Below are positions 10,404-18,035 of a stretch of 64,000 nt of DNA, one piece after another (positions within the stretch are counted from its first letter, which is position 1; every line of letters starts with the position of its first letter). The position numbers and the translations under genes are program-made. The notes below the pieces were generated by a model. That model was given only the letters and a program-made list of their open reading frames with translations, did not search any database and was not told the origin of the DNA. Origin of the DNA: Inmirania thermothiophila. Its GTDB lineage: Bacteria > Pseudomonadota > Gammaproteobacteria > DSM-100275. The DNA is taken from contig NZ_RJVI01000003.1 in NCBI RefSeq assembly GCF_003751635.1, positions 124,001 to 188,000 of the forward strand. Direction: 5' to 3'.

Positions 10404-10453
10404 CCAAGAGGGGGCCAGAAGGGAACCGCAACGGGCCCCGACCGCCGCCGAAC

Positions 10454-10870
10454 CTACCCGCACACCGGCCGGTTCCCGCGCTCCGCTGCGGGTTCTGCAT
10501 CCGCCGGGCGCGACGCGCCCCGCCCCGCCTTCGCCAGCGCCTCGACCTCCATCCGGATGCGTTCCAGCACCGAATCGGTGGCGCCGAGGACCTCATGGTT
10601 CCAGAAGCGCAGCACCCTCCATCCGTGGGCGCGCAGCCACCGGTCGCGCGCCTCGTCGTGCCGCCTTCGGCCCGCGGCATGCTGCCCGCCGTCCGCCTCG
10701 ATCACGAGACGCAGCCCGACGCAGGCGAAATCTGCGAGGTAGGGCCCGATGGGATGCTGGCGCCGGAACCGCACACCGAGCCCGCGACGGCGCAGGTGCT
10801 GCCAGAGGCGTCGCTCCGCGTCGGTCATGGAAGCGCGCAAACGGCGCGCACGCAGCGTCGTCGGATGCAT
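10454..10870 (-). CDS. DUF559 (Vsr/PD-(D/E)XK-like) endonuclease-domain protein
   Basis: A 138-residue protein of the DUF559 family. It has RRLRASMTDAERRLWQHLRRRGLGVRF in short blocks at the N-terminus, then HPIGPYLADFACVGLRLVIEADGGQH (the D...E-x-D pattern of a Vsr-like nuclease core) and LRAHGWRVLRFWNHEV near the C-terminus. The family is related to very-short-patch-repair endonucleases, but its cellular role is not known. The last ~20 residues are low in conservation. It is flanked on both sides by G/C-rich palindromic repeats. An internal ATG (MTDAERR) is an alternative start. Confidence 0.85.
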   Translation of the reverse strand: MHPTTLRARRLRASMTDAERRLWQHLRRRGLGVRFRRQHPIGPYLADFACVGLRLVIEADGGQHAAGRRRHDEARDRWLRAHGWRVLRFWNHEVLGATDSVLERIRMEVEALAKAGRGASRPADAEPAAERGNRPVCG

Positions 10871-10947
10871 CCCTGCAGCCTCCGGAAGGAACCGATCCGT
10901 GGCCCCCCAAGCTTAGCCCGAGGCGTCCGGCCCGACCACCCGCCCCG

Positions 10948-11141
10948 CCCCTCCCCGGCCCTCCCCGCTCCGCGGGGAGGGGGCACGCCGCCGCCATGCC
11001 CAGCAACTCCTCCCACACCCCCCGCTTCTCCCGCACGCAGTGGAGAAGGCCGGAAGGGGGCGCAACTCCTCCCCCGCGAAGCGAGGGAGGTTGGGAGGGG
11101 GAAAACCCCTCCCCCACGCAGTGGGGGAGGTTTGGAGGGGG
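10948..11141. repeat. Second cluster of ~40-bp G/C-rich palindromic repeats
   Basis: One unit at 10948-10983 is in reverse orientation relative to the first array. A degenerate unit covers about 11004-11060, and two forward units lie at 11066-11101 and 11106-11141. Together with the array at 10249-10403 they bracket the DUF559 gene. The stretch 10871-10947 shows nothing else recognisable. Confidence 0.85.
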
Positions 11142-11159
11142 AGACCCGGAAGGCACCCC

Positions 11160-12152
11160 TCACGCGCCGCCTTCTGCGTAGGGCCGGAAGGCGGGCGAGT
11201 CGGCCGTAACGGCGAGGATGGCCTCCACCGCCCCGGCGGGCAGCTCTTCCCGCCAGCCCCAGGCGCTGCGCCGCGGATCCTTGACCACGCTGTAGTAGCC
11301 GCGGTCGTGGCCGCCCGTGCTGGCGGCGACGAAGGCGGCGGTCTGCTCGTGCCAGCCCAGCCCGCAGTGGGCGAGAAGCGCCCGCGCCTCCTCGGCGGGC
11401 GCCTCGCAGAGGCGCTCGTAGACCAGCAGCCGGTGCCCGGCAGCACCCTCCAGATCGTCGAGCGCCTTCTCGTTGGTGAGCACCCACCGCCACGCCAGGC
11501 GCTGCCAGGGCGAGGCCCCGCGGAGGTGCTCCATGCGCAGGCCGCGTCTGCGCGCAGCGTCGGTCTTCAGGAGCATCTCGAAGATGCCCCAGTCCTCGGC
11601 GGCGGTGCCGGCGCCGGTGAAGCGGCCGCCCGCCTCGCCGCGGGCGACGGAGGCCGCGTAGCCGCAGGGGTGGCGCAGGATGTGGACGCTCACCGCGTCG
11701 GGAAGCGCATGCCGCAGGGCCCCGAGACGCCCGAGGGACTCGATGGACTTCCACACCAGCCGCACGCCGGGTGTGTCCGCCCCCCAGGCCGCCCCCGGCA
11801 CCGGCAGATCCAGCCCCGCGCGTGCAGCGGCCTTGGCCGCCACCACGCCGGCGCGCAGCAGCACGCCCCGCCCCGGCCCGAGGTGGCGTTTGGGGAAGAT
11901 GGGCAGCTTGCCGCAGGTGCGCACGTCGCGCATCCGCGGCAGGGCCGCGGCGTAGCGCCGCAGGGCCGGGGCCAGGCCGTCCCACTCGCCGCGCGCGGGG
12001 AAGAGGGGCACGCCCTGGAGGAGGTGGCGCGAGTCCGGCTCGTGCCGGTAGAGGGTCTCGGGATGGCTGTCGAGGATCTTCGCCACCCACGTGGTGCCCG
12101 AGCGCGGCATGCCGAAGAGCAGGATCAGGCCCGCGCCGTCGCGCCGGGTCAC
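11160..12152 (-). CDS. Sulfotransferase family protein
   Basis: A 330-residue protein with the PAPS 5'-phosphosulfate loop LLFGMPRSGTTWVAKIL at the N-terminus and HILRHPCGYAASVARGE (3'-phosphate binding) in the middle. These define the family that moves sulfate from PAPS to a hydroxyl or amino group of a glycan or other acceptor; the acceptor is unknown. The GTG start overlaps the stop of the duplicated asnB 3' fragment in GTGA, so it was originally coupled to a full-length asnB-like gene. It is one of four sulfotransferases in the locus. Confidence 0.85.
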   Translation of the reverse strand: MTRRDGAGLILLFGMPRSGTTWVAKILDSHPETLYRHEPDSRHLLQGVPLFPARGEWDGLAPALRRYAAALPRMRDVRTCGKLPIFPKRHLGPGRGVLLRAGVVAAKAAARAGLDLPVPGAAWGADTPGVRLVWKSIESLGRLGALRHALPDAVSVHILRHPCGYAASVARGEAGGRFTGAGTAAEDWGIFEMLLKTDAARRRGLRMEHLRGASPWQRLAWRWVLTNEKALDDLEGAAGHRLLVYERLCEAPAEEARALLAHCGLGWHEQTAAFVAASTGGHDRGYYSVVKDPRRSAWGWREELPAGAVEAILAVTADSPAFRPYAEGGA

Positions 12153-12650
12153 CGCGGCGCCTCCGCCCGGCGCAGCCACGCCTCCAGCATCACCAGCACC
12201 CAGAGCATCTCGCCGTAGTAGTTGGGGTGGTCGCGGTTGCCGGCGAGGAGCCGCTGGATCCAGGCGGCACGGACGATGCCGCGCCGGCCGAGGGCCTCGA
12301 GGTGGTCGCGGGCCAGCGTGCCGAGGTCGGGATCGGTGTTGAGCCAGTGGCCGAAGGGCAGGCCGAAGCCGTGCTTGGGCTTGGCGAGGACCTCGGGCGG
12401 CAGGAAGCCGGCGAAGGCGTCCTTGTAGAAGGCGCGCAGCCTGCCGCCGGCGAGGTGCAGGCGTGGCGGGATGCGGTGGGCGAGCTCGAGCACAGCGGCG
12501 TCGAGCATGGGGAAGCGGGCGCGCACGCCTGCGGCCTCGGCCATGTGGCGCACCTTGCGCAGGTCGTTGTCGGCGAGCGTGATGCGAAGGTCGAGCGCCA
12601 TCATGCGGTCGACCAGCGCGCCGGCCGAGGCCTCGCGCCAGAGGGTGCGC
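12149..12650 (-). pseudogene. Duplicated 3' fragment of the asparagine-synthase-like gene
   Basis: This encodes about 165 C-terminal residues nearly identical to those of the full-length asnB-like protein at 14071-15825 (TLWREASAGALVDRMMALD to MLEAWLR), then its own ending RAEAPR. It lacks the N-terminal domain and the PP-loop, so it cannot make a working enzyme. Upstream it is joined in frame to a foreign glycosyltransferase-like segment. The end coupled by GTGA to the sulfotransferase suggests that this is the original 3' end of the gene and that the cassette upstream was inserted later. Confidence 0.85.
12171..12650. repeat. 480-bp direct repeat, copy 1
   Basis: This matches 14084-14563 at a constant offset of 1913 bp. 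By eye only two differences were found (12309/14222 and 12647/14560). The identity breaks abruptly at both edges. The copies flank the deacetylase cassette. Confidence 0.92.
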
Positions 12651-12924
12651 TCTGCGCGCAGTGTCAGTGGCGGTACATATCCTGCGATTGCGAGGTGTGT
12701 TCGCAACTTCAGGGCAGACTTGCAATCGATACAGGCGAGGAGCACGGTGTCGTGGGTGGTGGACAGATGGTTTGCCAAGGCGAGGCTTTGGTCAGGTCAA
12801 AGAAACCTCCTCCAGTCACCAGCAGGACTACGGTTTTGCGGCTCTGTGGGACCATTTGGCTGGTAATCGCCTTGAGTCGGTCGTTCATAAAACTATCACA
12901 AAGTGATCTTTTTTGTCTAGCCAT
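12651..12924 (-). pseudogene. Frameshifted N-terminal fragment of a glycosyltransferase-like gene
   Basis: An ATG at 12924 overlaps the TAA of the deacetylase gene (TAATG). The product begins MARQKRSLCDSFMNDRL and reaches KTVVLLVTGGGFFDLTKA. Adding one base near 12783 then restores LALANHLSTTHDTVLLACID and AIAGYVPPLTLRAE. The glycine-rich loop after a hydrophobic strand resembles the start of Alg14/PssD- or MurG-like GT-B proteins, but that is a weak match. The frame runs into the asnB fragment at 12650, so the gene is both frameshifted and cut. Base composition is lower in GC than the surroundings. Confidence 0.55.
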
Positions 12925-14045
12925 TACGGTCGCGCTCGGGCTACTGGAGAATCGAGATTCTTCCTTCTCCGTAGAAGCAAGATGAGGAGGGCAAAAGACA
13001 CCGCGCCAGCGGGGGATAGAGCCATCGCAGCGTTTTTCCACCCATCGCCGAACCGCTCCCAAGCGCGCAGGTAGGTCAGCCAGAGGCCCGTCGTAGGGAC
13101 GAAGTCGCGAGCAGGCGTGCATTGGATGGCGCCGCGCCTCCACCCGTCGAGGAATTCCCTGGTTCCGCGGAATTGCAGCGATTCGTTCTCGTGCACGAAC
13201 TGCGCAATGCGGGCGAGCTTTGTTGCGGGCCGTCGGTCGGCTTTCCCGTATCGAGTCAGGCTGAAGCTGTGCATCATGATGTTGACCGCACATCCGTTTC
13301 GTCGCGCGAATGCGGCAAGAACGGCAAGAATTTCCTCCGCGCTGCTGCTTTCGATGTCGACAAGGCGCAGCGATTCGTAGGGGCCAAGGCGAATCTGCGC
13401 GTAGTACGTGACGGGCAGCTCGACGATTTCCTCGATTTCCGCCACGTCATTGTATGGCGCGGGAATCTGCTTCGAGAGGGGAGAGGGGACGGACGGGGCG
13501 AGGGAGGCGTCGGCGACGAACCCGAGCGCTTGGAGGGCCTGGAGTGTGTCGAGGTTTGCCATGTACCCTCCTGCCCGATGGATCAGGATCGGCATGCCGG
13601 ACCAATCTGAAAGAAGATCCCGCCCCCAGGCCAGGATCTGCTTTTGAATGGCGAGGGGATGGCGCGAGAGGCCGCCGGGGCCGAATGTCGGCTGGGGGTG
13701 GGTATGGAGACCGATTTCGTGGCCGTAGGCGAGAATGTCGCGGATCGCACGCCGCAACACGGTGTCGCCATACTTGGCTCGCTCGTAGACGTTCACGTAG
13801 AAGGTGCCCCGGATGCCCAGCTCGGCGAACCGCCTGGCCATGAACGGCACCCCGAGAGGTTCGGAGCTGTCGGGCACCGCGCCGAGGACCTGCAAGGAAG
13901 GGTCACCGTTCGTATAGGACTCCACATCCACAGTGACGAGGACAGACGTGTCGGCCCACGCTGGAGCGTGAAATAAGCCTGCAACCGCAAGGAAAGTGAA
14001 GAGGGCCGACGAGGAAAATCGTTCCATCAGGGTCTTCCATGGCAT
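12924..14045 (-). CDS. Secreted polysaccharide deacetylase (NodB-like)
   Basis: A 373-residue protein with a signal peptide (hydrophobic stretch SALFTFLAVAGLF ending near APAWA). A NodB-like domain follows: VLVTVDVESYTNGD carries the first metal Asp, and GHEIGLHTHPQPTFG is the H-x3-H motif. A C-terminal transmembrane segment ends in RRRKN. It probably removes N- or O-acyl groups from a polysaccharide outside the cytoplasm. ATG at 14045 follows CGGAGGAACGCC. GC content and codon use are visibly lower than in the neighbours, and the gene sits between two copies of the asnB 3' end, which points to transfer. Confidence 0.82.
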   Translation of the reverse strand: MPWKTLMERFSSSALFTFLAVAGLFHAPAWADTSVLVTVDVESYTNGDPSLQVLGAVPDSSEPLGVPFMARRFAELGIRGTFYVNVYERAKYGDTVLRRAIRDILAYGHEIGLHTHPQPTFGPGGLSRHPLAIQKQILAWGRDLLSDWSGMPILIHRAGGYMANLDTLQALQALGFVADASLAPSVPSPLSKQIPAPYNDVAEIEEIVELPVTYYAQIRLGPYESLRLVDIESSSAEEILAVLAAFARRNGCAVNIMMHSFSLTRYGKADRRPATKLARIAQFVHENESLQFRGTREFLDGWRRGAIQCTPARDFVPTTGLWLTYLRAWERFGDGWKNAAMALSPAGAVSFALLILLLRRRKNLDSPVARARP

Positions 14046-14070
14046 GGCGTTCCTCCGTTTCCTTTGGTTC

Positions 14071-15825
14071 TCACACGCTCGCCCGCAGCCACGCCTCCAG
14101 CATCACCAGCACCCAGAGCATCTCGCCGTAGTAGTTGGGGTGGTCGCGGTTGCCGGCGAGGAGCCGCTGGATCCAGGCGGCACGGACGATGCCGCGCCGG
14201 CCGAGGGCCTCGAGGTGGTCGTGGGCCAGCGTGCCGAGGTCGGGATCGGTGTTGAGCCAGTGGCCGAAGGGCAGGCCGAAGCCGTGCTTGGGCTTGGCGA
14301 GGACCTCGGGCGGCAGGAAGCCGGCGAAGGCGTCCTTGTAGAAGGCGCGCAGCCTGCCGCCGGCGAGGTGCAGGCGTGGCGGGATGCGGTGGGCGAGCTC
14401 GAGCACAGCGGCGTCGAGCATGGGGAAGCGGGCGCGCACGCCTGCGGCCTCGGCCATGTGGCGCACCTTGCGCAGGTCGTTGTCGGCGAGCGTGATGCGA
14501 AGGTCGAGCGCCATCATGCGGTCGACCAGCGCGCCGGCCGAGGCCTCGCGCCAGAGGGTACGCAGGTGCGCGAGCGGCCGTGCCGCGTCGACGCCGGCGA
14601 GAAATCCGGGCTCGAAGACCTCCGCGGGCGGGAAGCGCAGGAGGAAGTTGTAGCTCTCGAGCCGGTCCGGAAGCGGCACGCGGGCCTGGGCGATGTAGCT
14701 TTGCGCCTTGCGCAGCAGCACGGGGCGCCCGGGCAGGTGCGGCGCGAGCGCCTCCAGGGGCCGGCGCAGCGGCGCCGGCAGGCGCCACCAGCGCTCGAAG
14801 ACGTGCTGCTTGAGGTAGCGGGCGTTGCCGCCGAAGAGCTCGTCGCCGCCGTCGCCTGCGAGGAGCACCGCGACCCCCGCCTCGGCCGCCATGCGGGCGC
14901 AGAACCAGGCCGCGGCCGCCGAGGCGTTACCGAAGGGCTCGTCGTAGACGGCGGCGATGCGGGGGATGGCCTCGGCCACGTCCGCCGGGCGCATGTAGCC
15001 TTCGTGATGGCGCAGGCCGAAGTGGCGCGCGGCGATGCGGGCGTAGTGCATCTCGTCGTAGCCCGGGGCGTCGAAGCCCACCGAGAAGGCGTCCACCGCC
15101 TCGCCGCGAAGGCGCGCGAGCAGCCCCGCCACCGCCGAGCTGTCGGTGCCGCCGGAGAGGAAGGCACCGCAGGGCTCCGCCCCCGCCGCCTGCTGCACCG
15201 CCACCCGCAGCCGCTCGCGCAGCTCCTCGGCCAGCGCCTCGGCGTCGGCCTCCTCCGGCTCCACGTAGTGCGGCCGCCAGTGCTGGATGCGTTCCGTGCG
15301 GCCGTGACCGACGCGCAGGTGCTCGCCGGGCCCGAGCCGGTGCACGCCGCGCCAGGCGCTCCAGGGCGCGGGGATCATGTGGAAGAAGAGGTAGTCGTGC
15401 ACCGCCTGCGGGTCGAGCTCGGGGCTGCGGCCCAGGGCCTCGAGGGCGGCGCGGCCGCCTCCGGCGAGGGCCACCCCCTGCGGGCCCTCGGCCCAGTAGA
15501 CGGGGAAGGTGGCGAAGCGGTCCACGGCGGCCACCGTCTCGTGCCGGACGGTGTCGTGCGCCACGAGGAGCCACGCCCCCTCCAGCGCCTCCAGGAGCGC
15601 CCCACCCTGCTCGCGCCAGAGGCGGGCGAGGATGAGGCCGAGATCGGGATCGCGGAAGTCCTCGCCGTGGCGGATCCGCGGCTCACCGAGCCACAGGATC
15701 CGCACGCCCTCGGCCTCGGCCGTGCCCCCGGGCCAGACCCCGGGCTCCACGGCAAGCTCCGCGGGGGCGCCGTCGGCGGCGGCGAGGAGCGCCCGCCAGG
15801 ACGGGGCCGGCATCCCGCCGCTCAT
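14071..15825 (-). CDS. Asparagine-synthase-like amidotransferase lacking the glutaminase cysteine
   Basis: A 584-residue protein with an N-terminal Ntn-hydrolase-like domain and a C-terminal synthetase domain (PP-loop SGGTDSSAVAGLL, FSVGFDAPGYDEMHYAR, LLAGDGGDELFGGNARYL). The protein starts MSGGMPAP, so the Cys2 nucleophile of true AsnB is missing and glutamine use is doubtful. Such proteins are common in exopolysaccharide/exosortase loci, where they may form amide bonds on glycans. ATG at 15825 overlaps the ligase stop (ATGA). The C-terminus LRASV differs from the LRRAEAPR of the duplicated copy because the cassette junction replaces it. Confidence 0.85.
   Translation of the reverse strand: MSGGMPAPSWRALLAAADGAPAELAVEPGVWPGGTAEAEGVRILWLGEPRIRHGEDFRDPDLGLILARLWREQGGALLEALEGAWLLVAHDTVRHETVAAVDRFATFPVYWAEGPQGVALAGGGRAALEALGRSPELDPQAVHDYLFFHMIPAPWSAWRGVHRLGPGEHLRVGHGRTERIQHWRPHYVEPEEADAEALAEELRERLRVAVQQAAGAEPCGAFLSGGTDSSAVAGLLARLRGEAVDAFSVGFDAPGYDEMHYARIAARHFGLRHHEGYMRPADVAEAIPRIAAVYDEPFGNASAAAAWFCARMAAEAGVAVLLAGDGGDELFGGNARYLKQHVFERWWRLPAPLRRPLEALAPHLPGRPVLLRKAQSYIAQARVPLPDRLESYNFLLRFPPAEVFEPGFLAGVDAARPLAHLRTLWREASAGALVDRMMALDLRITLADNDLRKVRHMAEAAGVRARFPMLDAAVLELAHRIPPRLHLAGGRLRAFYKDAFAGFLPPEVLAKPKHGFGLPFGHWLNTDPDLGTLAHDHLEALGRRGIVRAAWIQRLLAGNRDHPNYYGEMLWVLVMLEAWLRASV
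14084..14563. repeat. 480-bp direct repeat, copy 2
   Basis: Partner of 12171-12650, inside the 3' end of the full-length asnB-like gene. The 1433 bp between the copies (12651-14083) hold the deacetylase gene and the broken glycosyltransferase-like fragment. Confidence 0.92.
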
Positions 15826-17099
15826 GCCGCCGCCCCCTGGGGCCGCGCCGCCTCGGTGGGGCTCGCCGCGGCCTCGGCCTCCACCTCGCGGCGCACGAAC
15901 GCCTTGAGCAGCACGGCGCAGAAGACGAGCTGGTAGAGCAGGTCCCAATAGGTGATCCCGAGGGTGAGCGCGCCCGCCAGGTAGGCGATGAGCGAGGCGC
16001 GCATCATCACGGCGTAGTCGCGCGCCCAGGCGATGCGCTCGTCGCGGCGGGCCTGCCAGGCGATGCGGGTCAGGCTCGCCAGCGTCCCGAAGACCAGCAG
16101 CCCCCACAGCAGCGCCCCGGGGAAGCCGTGCTCGGCCAGGATCTCCACGTAGGCGCTGTGCCAGTCGCGCTTGGTGACGTAGCGCCAGCCGTCGAAGCCC
16201 GCCCCGGTGACCGGGTGCTCCAGCACGTAGCGGATGCCGTCGGTCCAGGCCTCGATGCGGTTCATGGCCGAATTGTCCTGCTGGTATGTGCTAATGGTCT
16301 CCATGCGGGCGAACCACGCCTCGGGCAGGAAGCGCGGCGCCGCAAGCGCCGCCAGGAGCACCGCGACGGTGAGCACCAGCTTGTGGCGGCTGTGCCACCA
16401 CATGACGAGGGAGAGCGCCCCGAGCGCGATGAGCCCTCCGCGCGACCACGAGGAGATCACCGAGGCCACGGCCAGCGGCACCGCCGCCATCGCCCCCCAG
16501 CGCACGAGCCGCCGCCAGCCCGACGTGCCCTTGAGCTCCCGCGCCACCAGCACCAGCAGCGGCACCGCCACCAGGGTCGCGATGCCGAACTCGTTGTTGC
16601 CCCCGTACATGGTGCCCTCGGGCCCCCAGACGCGGTAGTGGAAGCCGCGGGTGATGCCGAAGATCCCGCCCTTGGCGGCGAGCAGCCCGAAGGAGAAGCC
16701 GATGGTGGCGAGCAGCCAGAAAAGCCGCTCGCGGCCCGTGATGAGGATCAGGCTCAGGATGAGGGGGGTGTAGACCTTGCTCACCTCCCAGAGCTTGGGC
16801 CACGCCGCCCAGCCGATGGGGGAGACCGCGGTGGTGACCAGGAACCAGAGCCAGAGGAGGTAGAAGACCGGGATCCGCCAGTCCCGCGGCAGCCCCTGCC
16901 GCTCGCGGGCGCCGATTGCGGCGAGAAACGCCACCGCGAGCAGGATCTGGTAGACGGGGAGCGTCGTGGCGAAGCCCCAGGCGTAGCGGTGCGGGTTGGC
17001 GTAGCCGAAGAAGGCGAGCGCGAGCACCCCGAGCCAGGGGCGGTATACGGTCACAAGGCATGCGCCGGCGAGCAGGGCGAGGACGGCGAGATCACGCAT
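15822..17099 (-). CDS. O-antigen-ligase-like protein, exosortase A-associated type
   Basis: A 425-residue polytopic membrane protein of the Wzy/WaaL superfamily. The N-terminal YANPHRYAWGFATTLPVYQ, KGGIFGITRGFHYRVWGPEGTM in short blocks, YGGNNEFGIATLVAVPLL and the SSWSRGGLIAL motif are characteristic of the putative O-glycosylation ligases linked to exosortase A (TIGR03097 type). The periplasmic loop contains HPVTGAGFDGW. It probably joins or polymerises lipid-linked glycan on the periplasmic side. PEP-CTERM proteins at 52.9-54.7 kb support the exosortase link, but no exosortase gene is in the window. It overlaps the GT2 gene upstream by 8 bp. Confidence 0.85.
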   Translation of the reverse strand: MRDLAVLALLAGACLVTVYRPWLGVLALAFFGYANPHRYAWGFATTLPVYQILLAVAFLAAIGARERQGLPRDWRIPVFYLLWLWFLVTTAVSPIGWAAWPKLWEVSKVYTPLILSLILITGRERLFWLLATIGFSFGLLAAKGGIFGITRGFHYRVWGPEGTMYGGNNEFGIATLVAVPLLVLVARELKGTSGWRRLVRWGAMAAVPLAVASVISSWSRGGLIALGALSLVMWWHSRHKLVLTVAVLLAALAAPRFLPEAWFARMETISTYQQDNSAMNRIEAWTDGIRYVLEHPVTGAGFDGWRYVTKRDWHSAYVEILAEHGFPGALLWGLLVFGTLASLTRIAWQARRDERIAWARDYAVMMRASLIAYLAGALTLGITYWDLLYQLVFCAVLLKAFVRREVEAEAAASPTEAARPQGAAA

Positions 17100-18033
17100 C
17101 GTCGCCTCCTCGCGGCCCGGCGGGATCCGCTCCCGGTGCGGGGGCGTCCGCTGCGCCCCGCCATCGGCCGAAGCGGCTCGGGCGCATCCAGGATGCGCGG
17201 GCGCGGAAGCGCGCGTAGCGGGACGGCCGCTCCGGATAGTGGACGACGCCGAAAGGCTCGGTGTGCCCGATGCGCAGCCCCGCCCGCGACGCGCGGTGGA
17301 AGAAGTCCTCGTGATCGCCGCCGATCTTGATGCGCTCGTCCCAGCCGCCCACCCGCTCCCGCACCGCCCGGGTGCGCGCGATGAAGAAGTTCTGCACCAG
17401 CTCGCAGCGGGTCACCGGGGGTGTGAGTGCCACGGGCTCGATGGCGGTGGTGCCGTCGTCCCGGTCCCGGAAGTTGCCCATGAAGCGTCGCGGCACGCCC
17501 TGCATGGTCCACCGCTGGCGCAGGCGATAGAGGCGGAGCCGGAGGAGATCCGCCGCGAGCGCCGGCAGCCCCACCGGGGCCACGTCGTAGCAGAGCCCGC
17601 CCAGGATGTCGAGGTCGTGCGCCTCGAGCAGGTGGACGGCGGCGTCGAGGTCCGTGCGCCGGTCGAAGACGAAGTCGTCGTCGCAGTGCACGAAGTAGGG
17701 CGTGGCCACCTCGCGCAGAAGCAGATTCCGCCCGGCGCTCACGCCGCTGTCGAAGGGCATGATGAAGACCCGCGTGCGAAGCGCGGGGTACCGTGCCGCC
17801 ACCCGCTCGGCATAGGGGGCGCGGCTGTCGTCGGCGACCAGCACGGTCAGCCCCGGGTAGCGGCGGGCGATGGAGCGCAGCAGCCGTGCCAGGCAGCGCG
17901 GCCGCTCGAAGGTCTTGACGATCGCGGTCACCTGGTCGCGCACCACCTGCCCCGGGCCATGCCCCTCCCGTCGGCTGCGGCTTCCGACGGCGCTGGAACC
18001 ATCGAGCCTCGGGTCCGTGCCCTCGCTCCGCAT
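17092..18033 (-). CDS. Glycosyltransferase family 2 (N-acetylgalactosaminyltransferase-like)
   Basis: A 313-residue GT-A protein. VTAIVKTFERPRCLARLLRS opens the fold, then VLVADDSR, ASAGR-like SGVSAGRNLLLREV, the metal-binding CDDDFVF and GGWDERIKIGGDHEDFFHR. This layout resembles the animal B4GALNT-like GT2/GT12 proteins found in bacterial capsule loci. The first ~35 residues are poorly conserved, so a start at an internal codon near residue 32 is possible. ATG at 18033 lies two bases after the pyruvyltransferase stop. Confidence 0.8.
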   Translation of the reverse strand: MRSEGTDPRLDGSSAVGSRSRREGHGPGQVVRDQVTAIVKTFERPRCLARLLRSIARRYPGLTVLVADDSRAPYAERVAARYPALRTRVFIMPFDSGVSAGRNLLLREVATPYFVHCDDDFVFDRRTDLDAAVHLLEAHDLDILGGLCYDVAPVGLPALAADLLRLRLYRLRQRWTMQGVPRRFMGNFRDRDDGTTAIEPVALTPPVTRCELVQNFFIARTRAVRERVGGWDERIKIGGDHEDFFHRASRAGLRIGHTEPFGVVHYPERPSRYARFRARASWMRPSRFGRWRGAADAPAPGADPAGPRGGDDA

Positions 18034-18035
18034 CG

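Noticed and set aside
11160-12725. Single 521-residue protein joining the asnB fragment and the sulfotransferase
   Set aside because: The upstream part is read out of the asnB frame and is low-complexity; the sulfotransferase has its own GTG start in a GTGA overlap.
12149-12778. Functional short asparagine-synthase-like gene starting with TTG at 12778
   Set aside because: It has no PP-loop or N-terminal domain, and its first residues belong to the frameshifted foreign gene.
12651-14083. Insertion sequence or transposon
   Set aside because: No transposase, no terminal inverted repeats and a 480-bp duplication, which is far longer than any target-site duplication.
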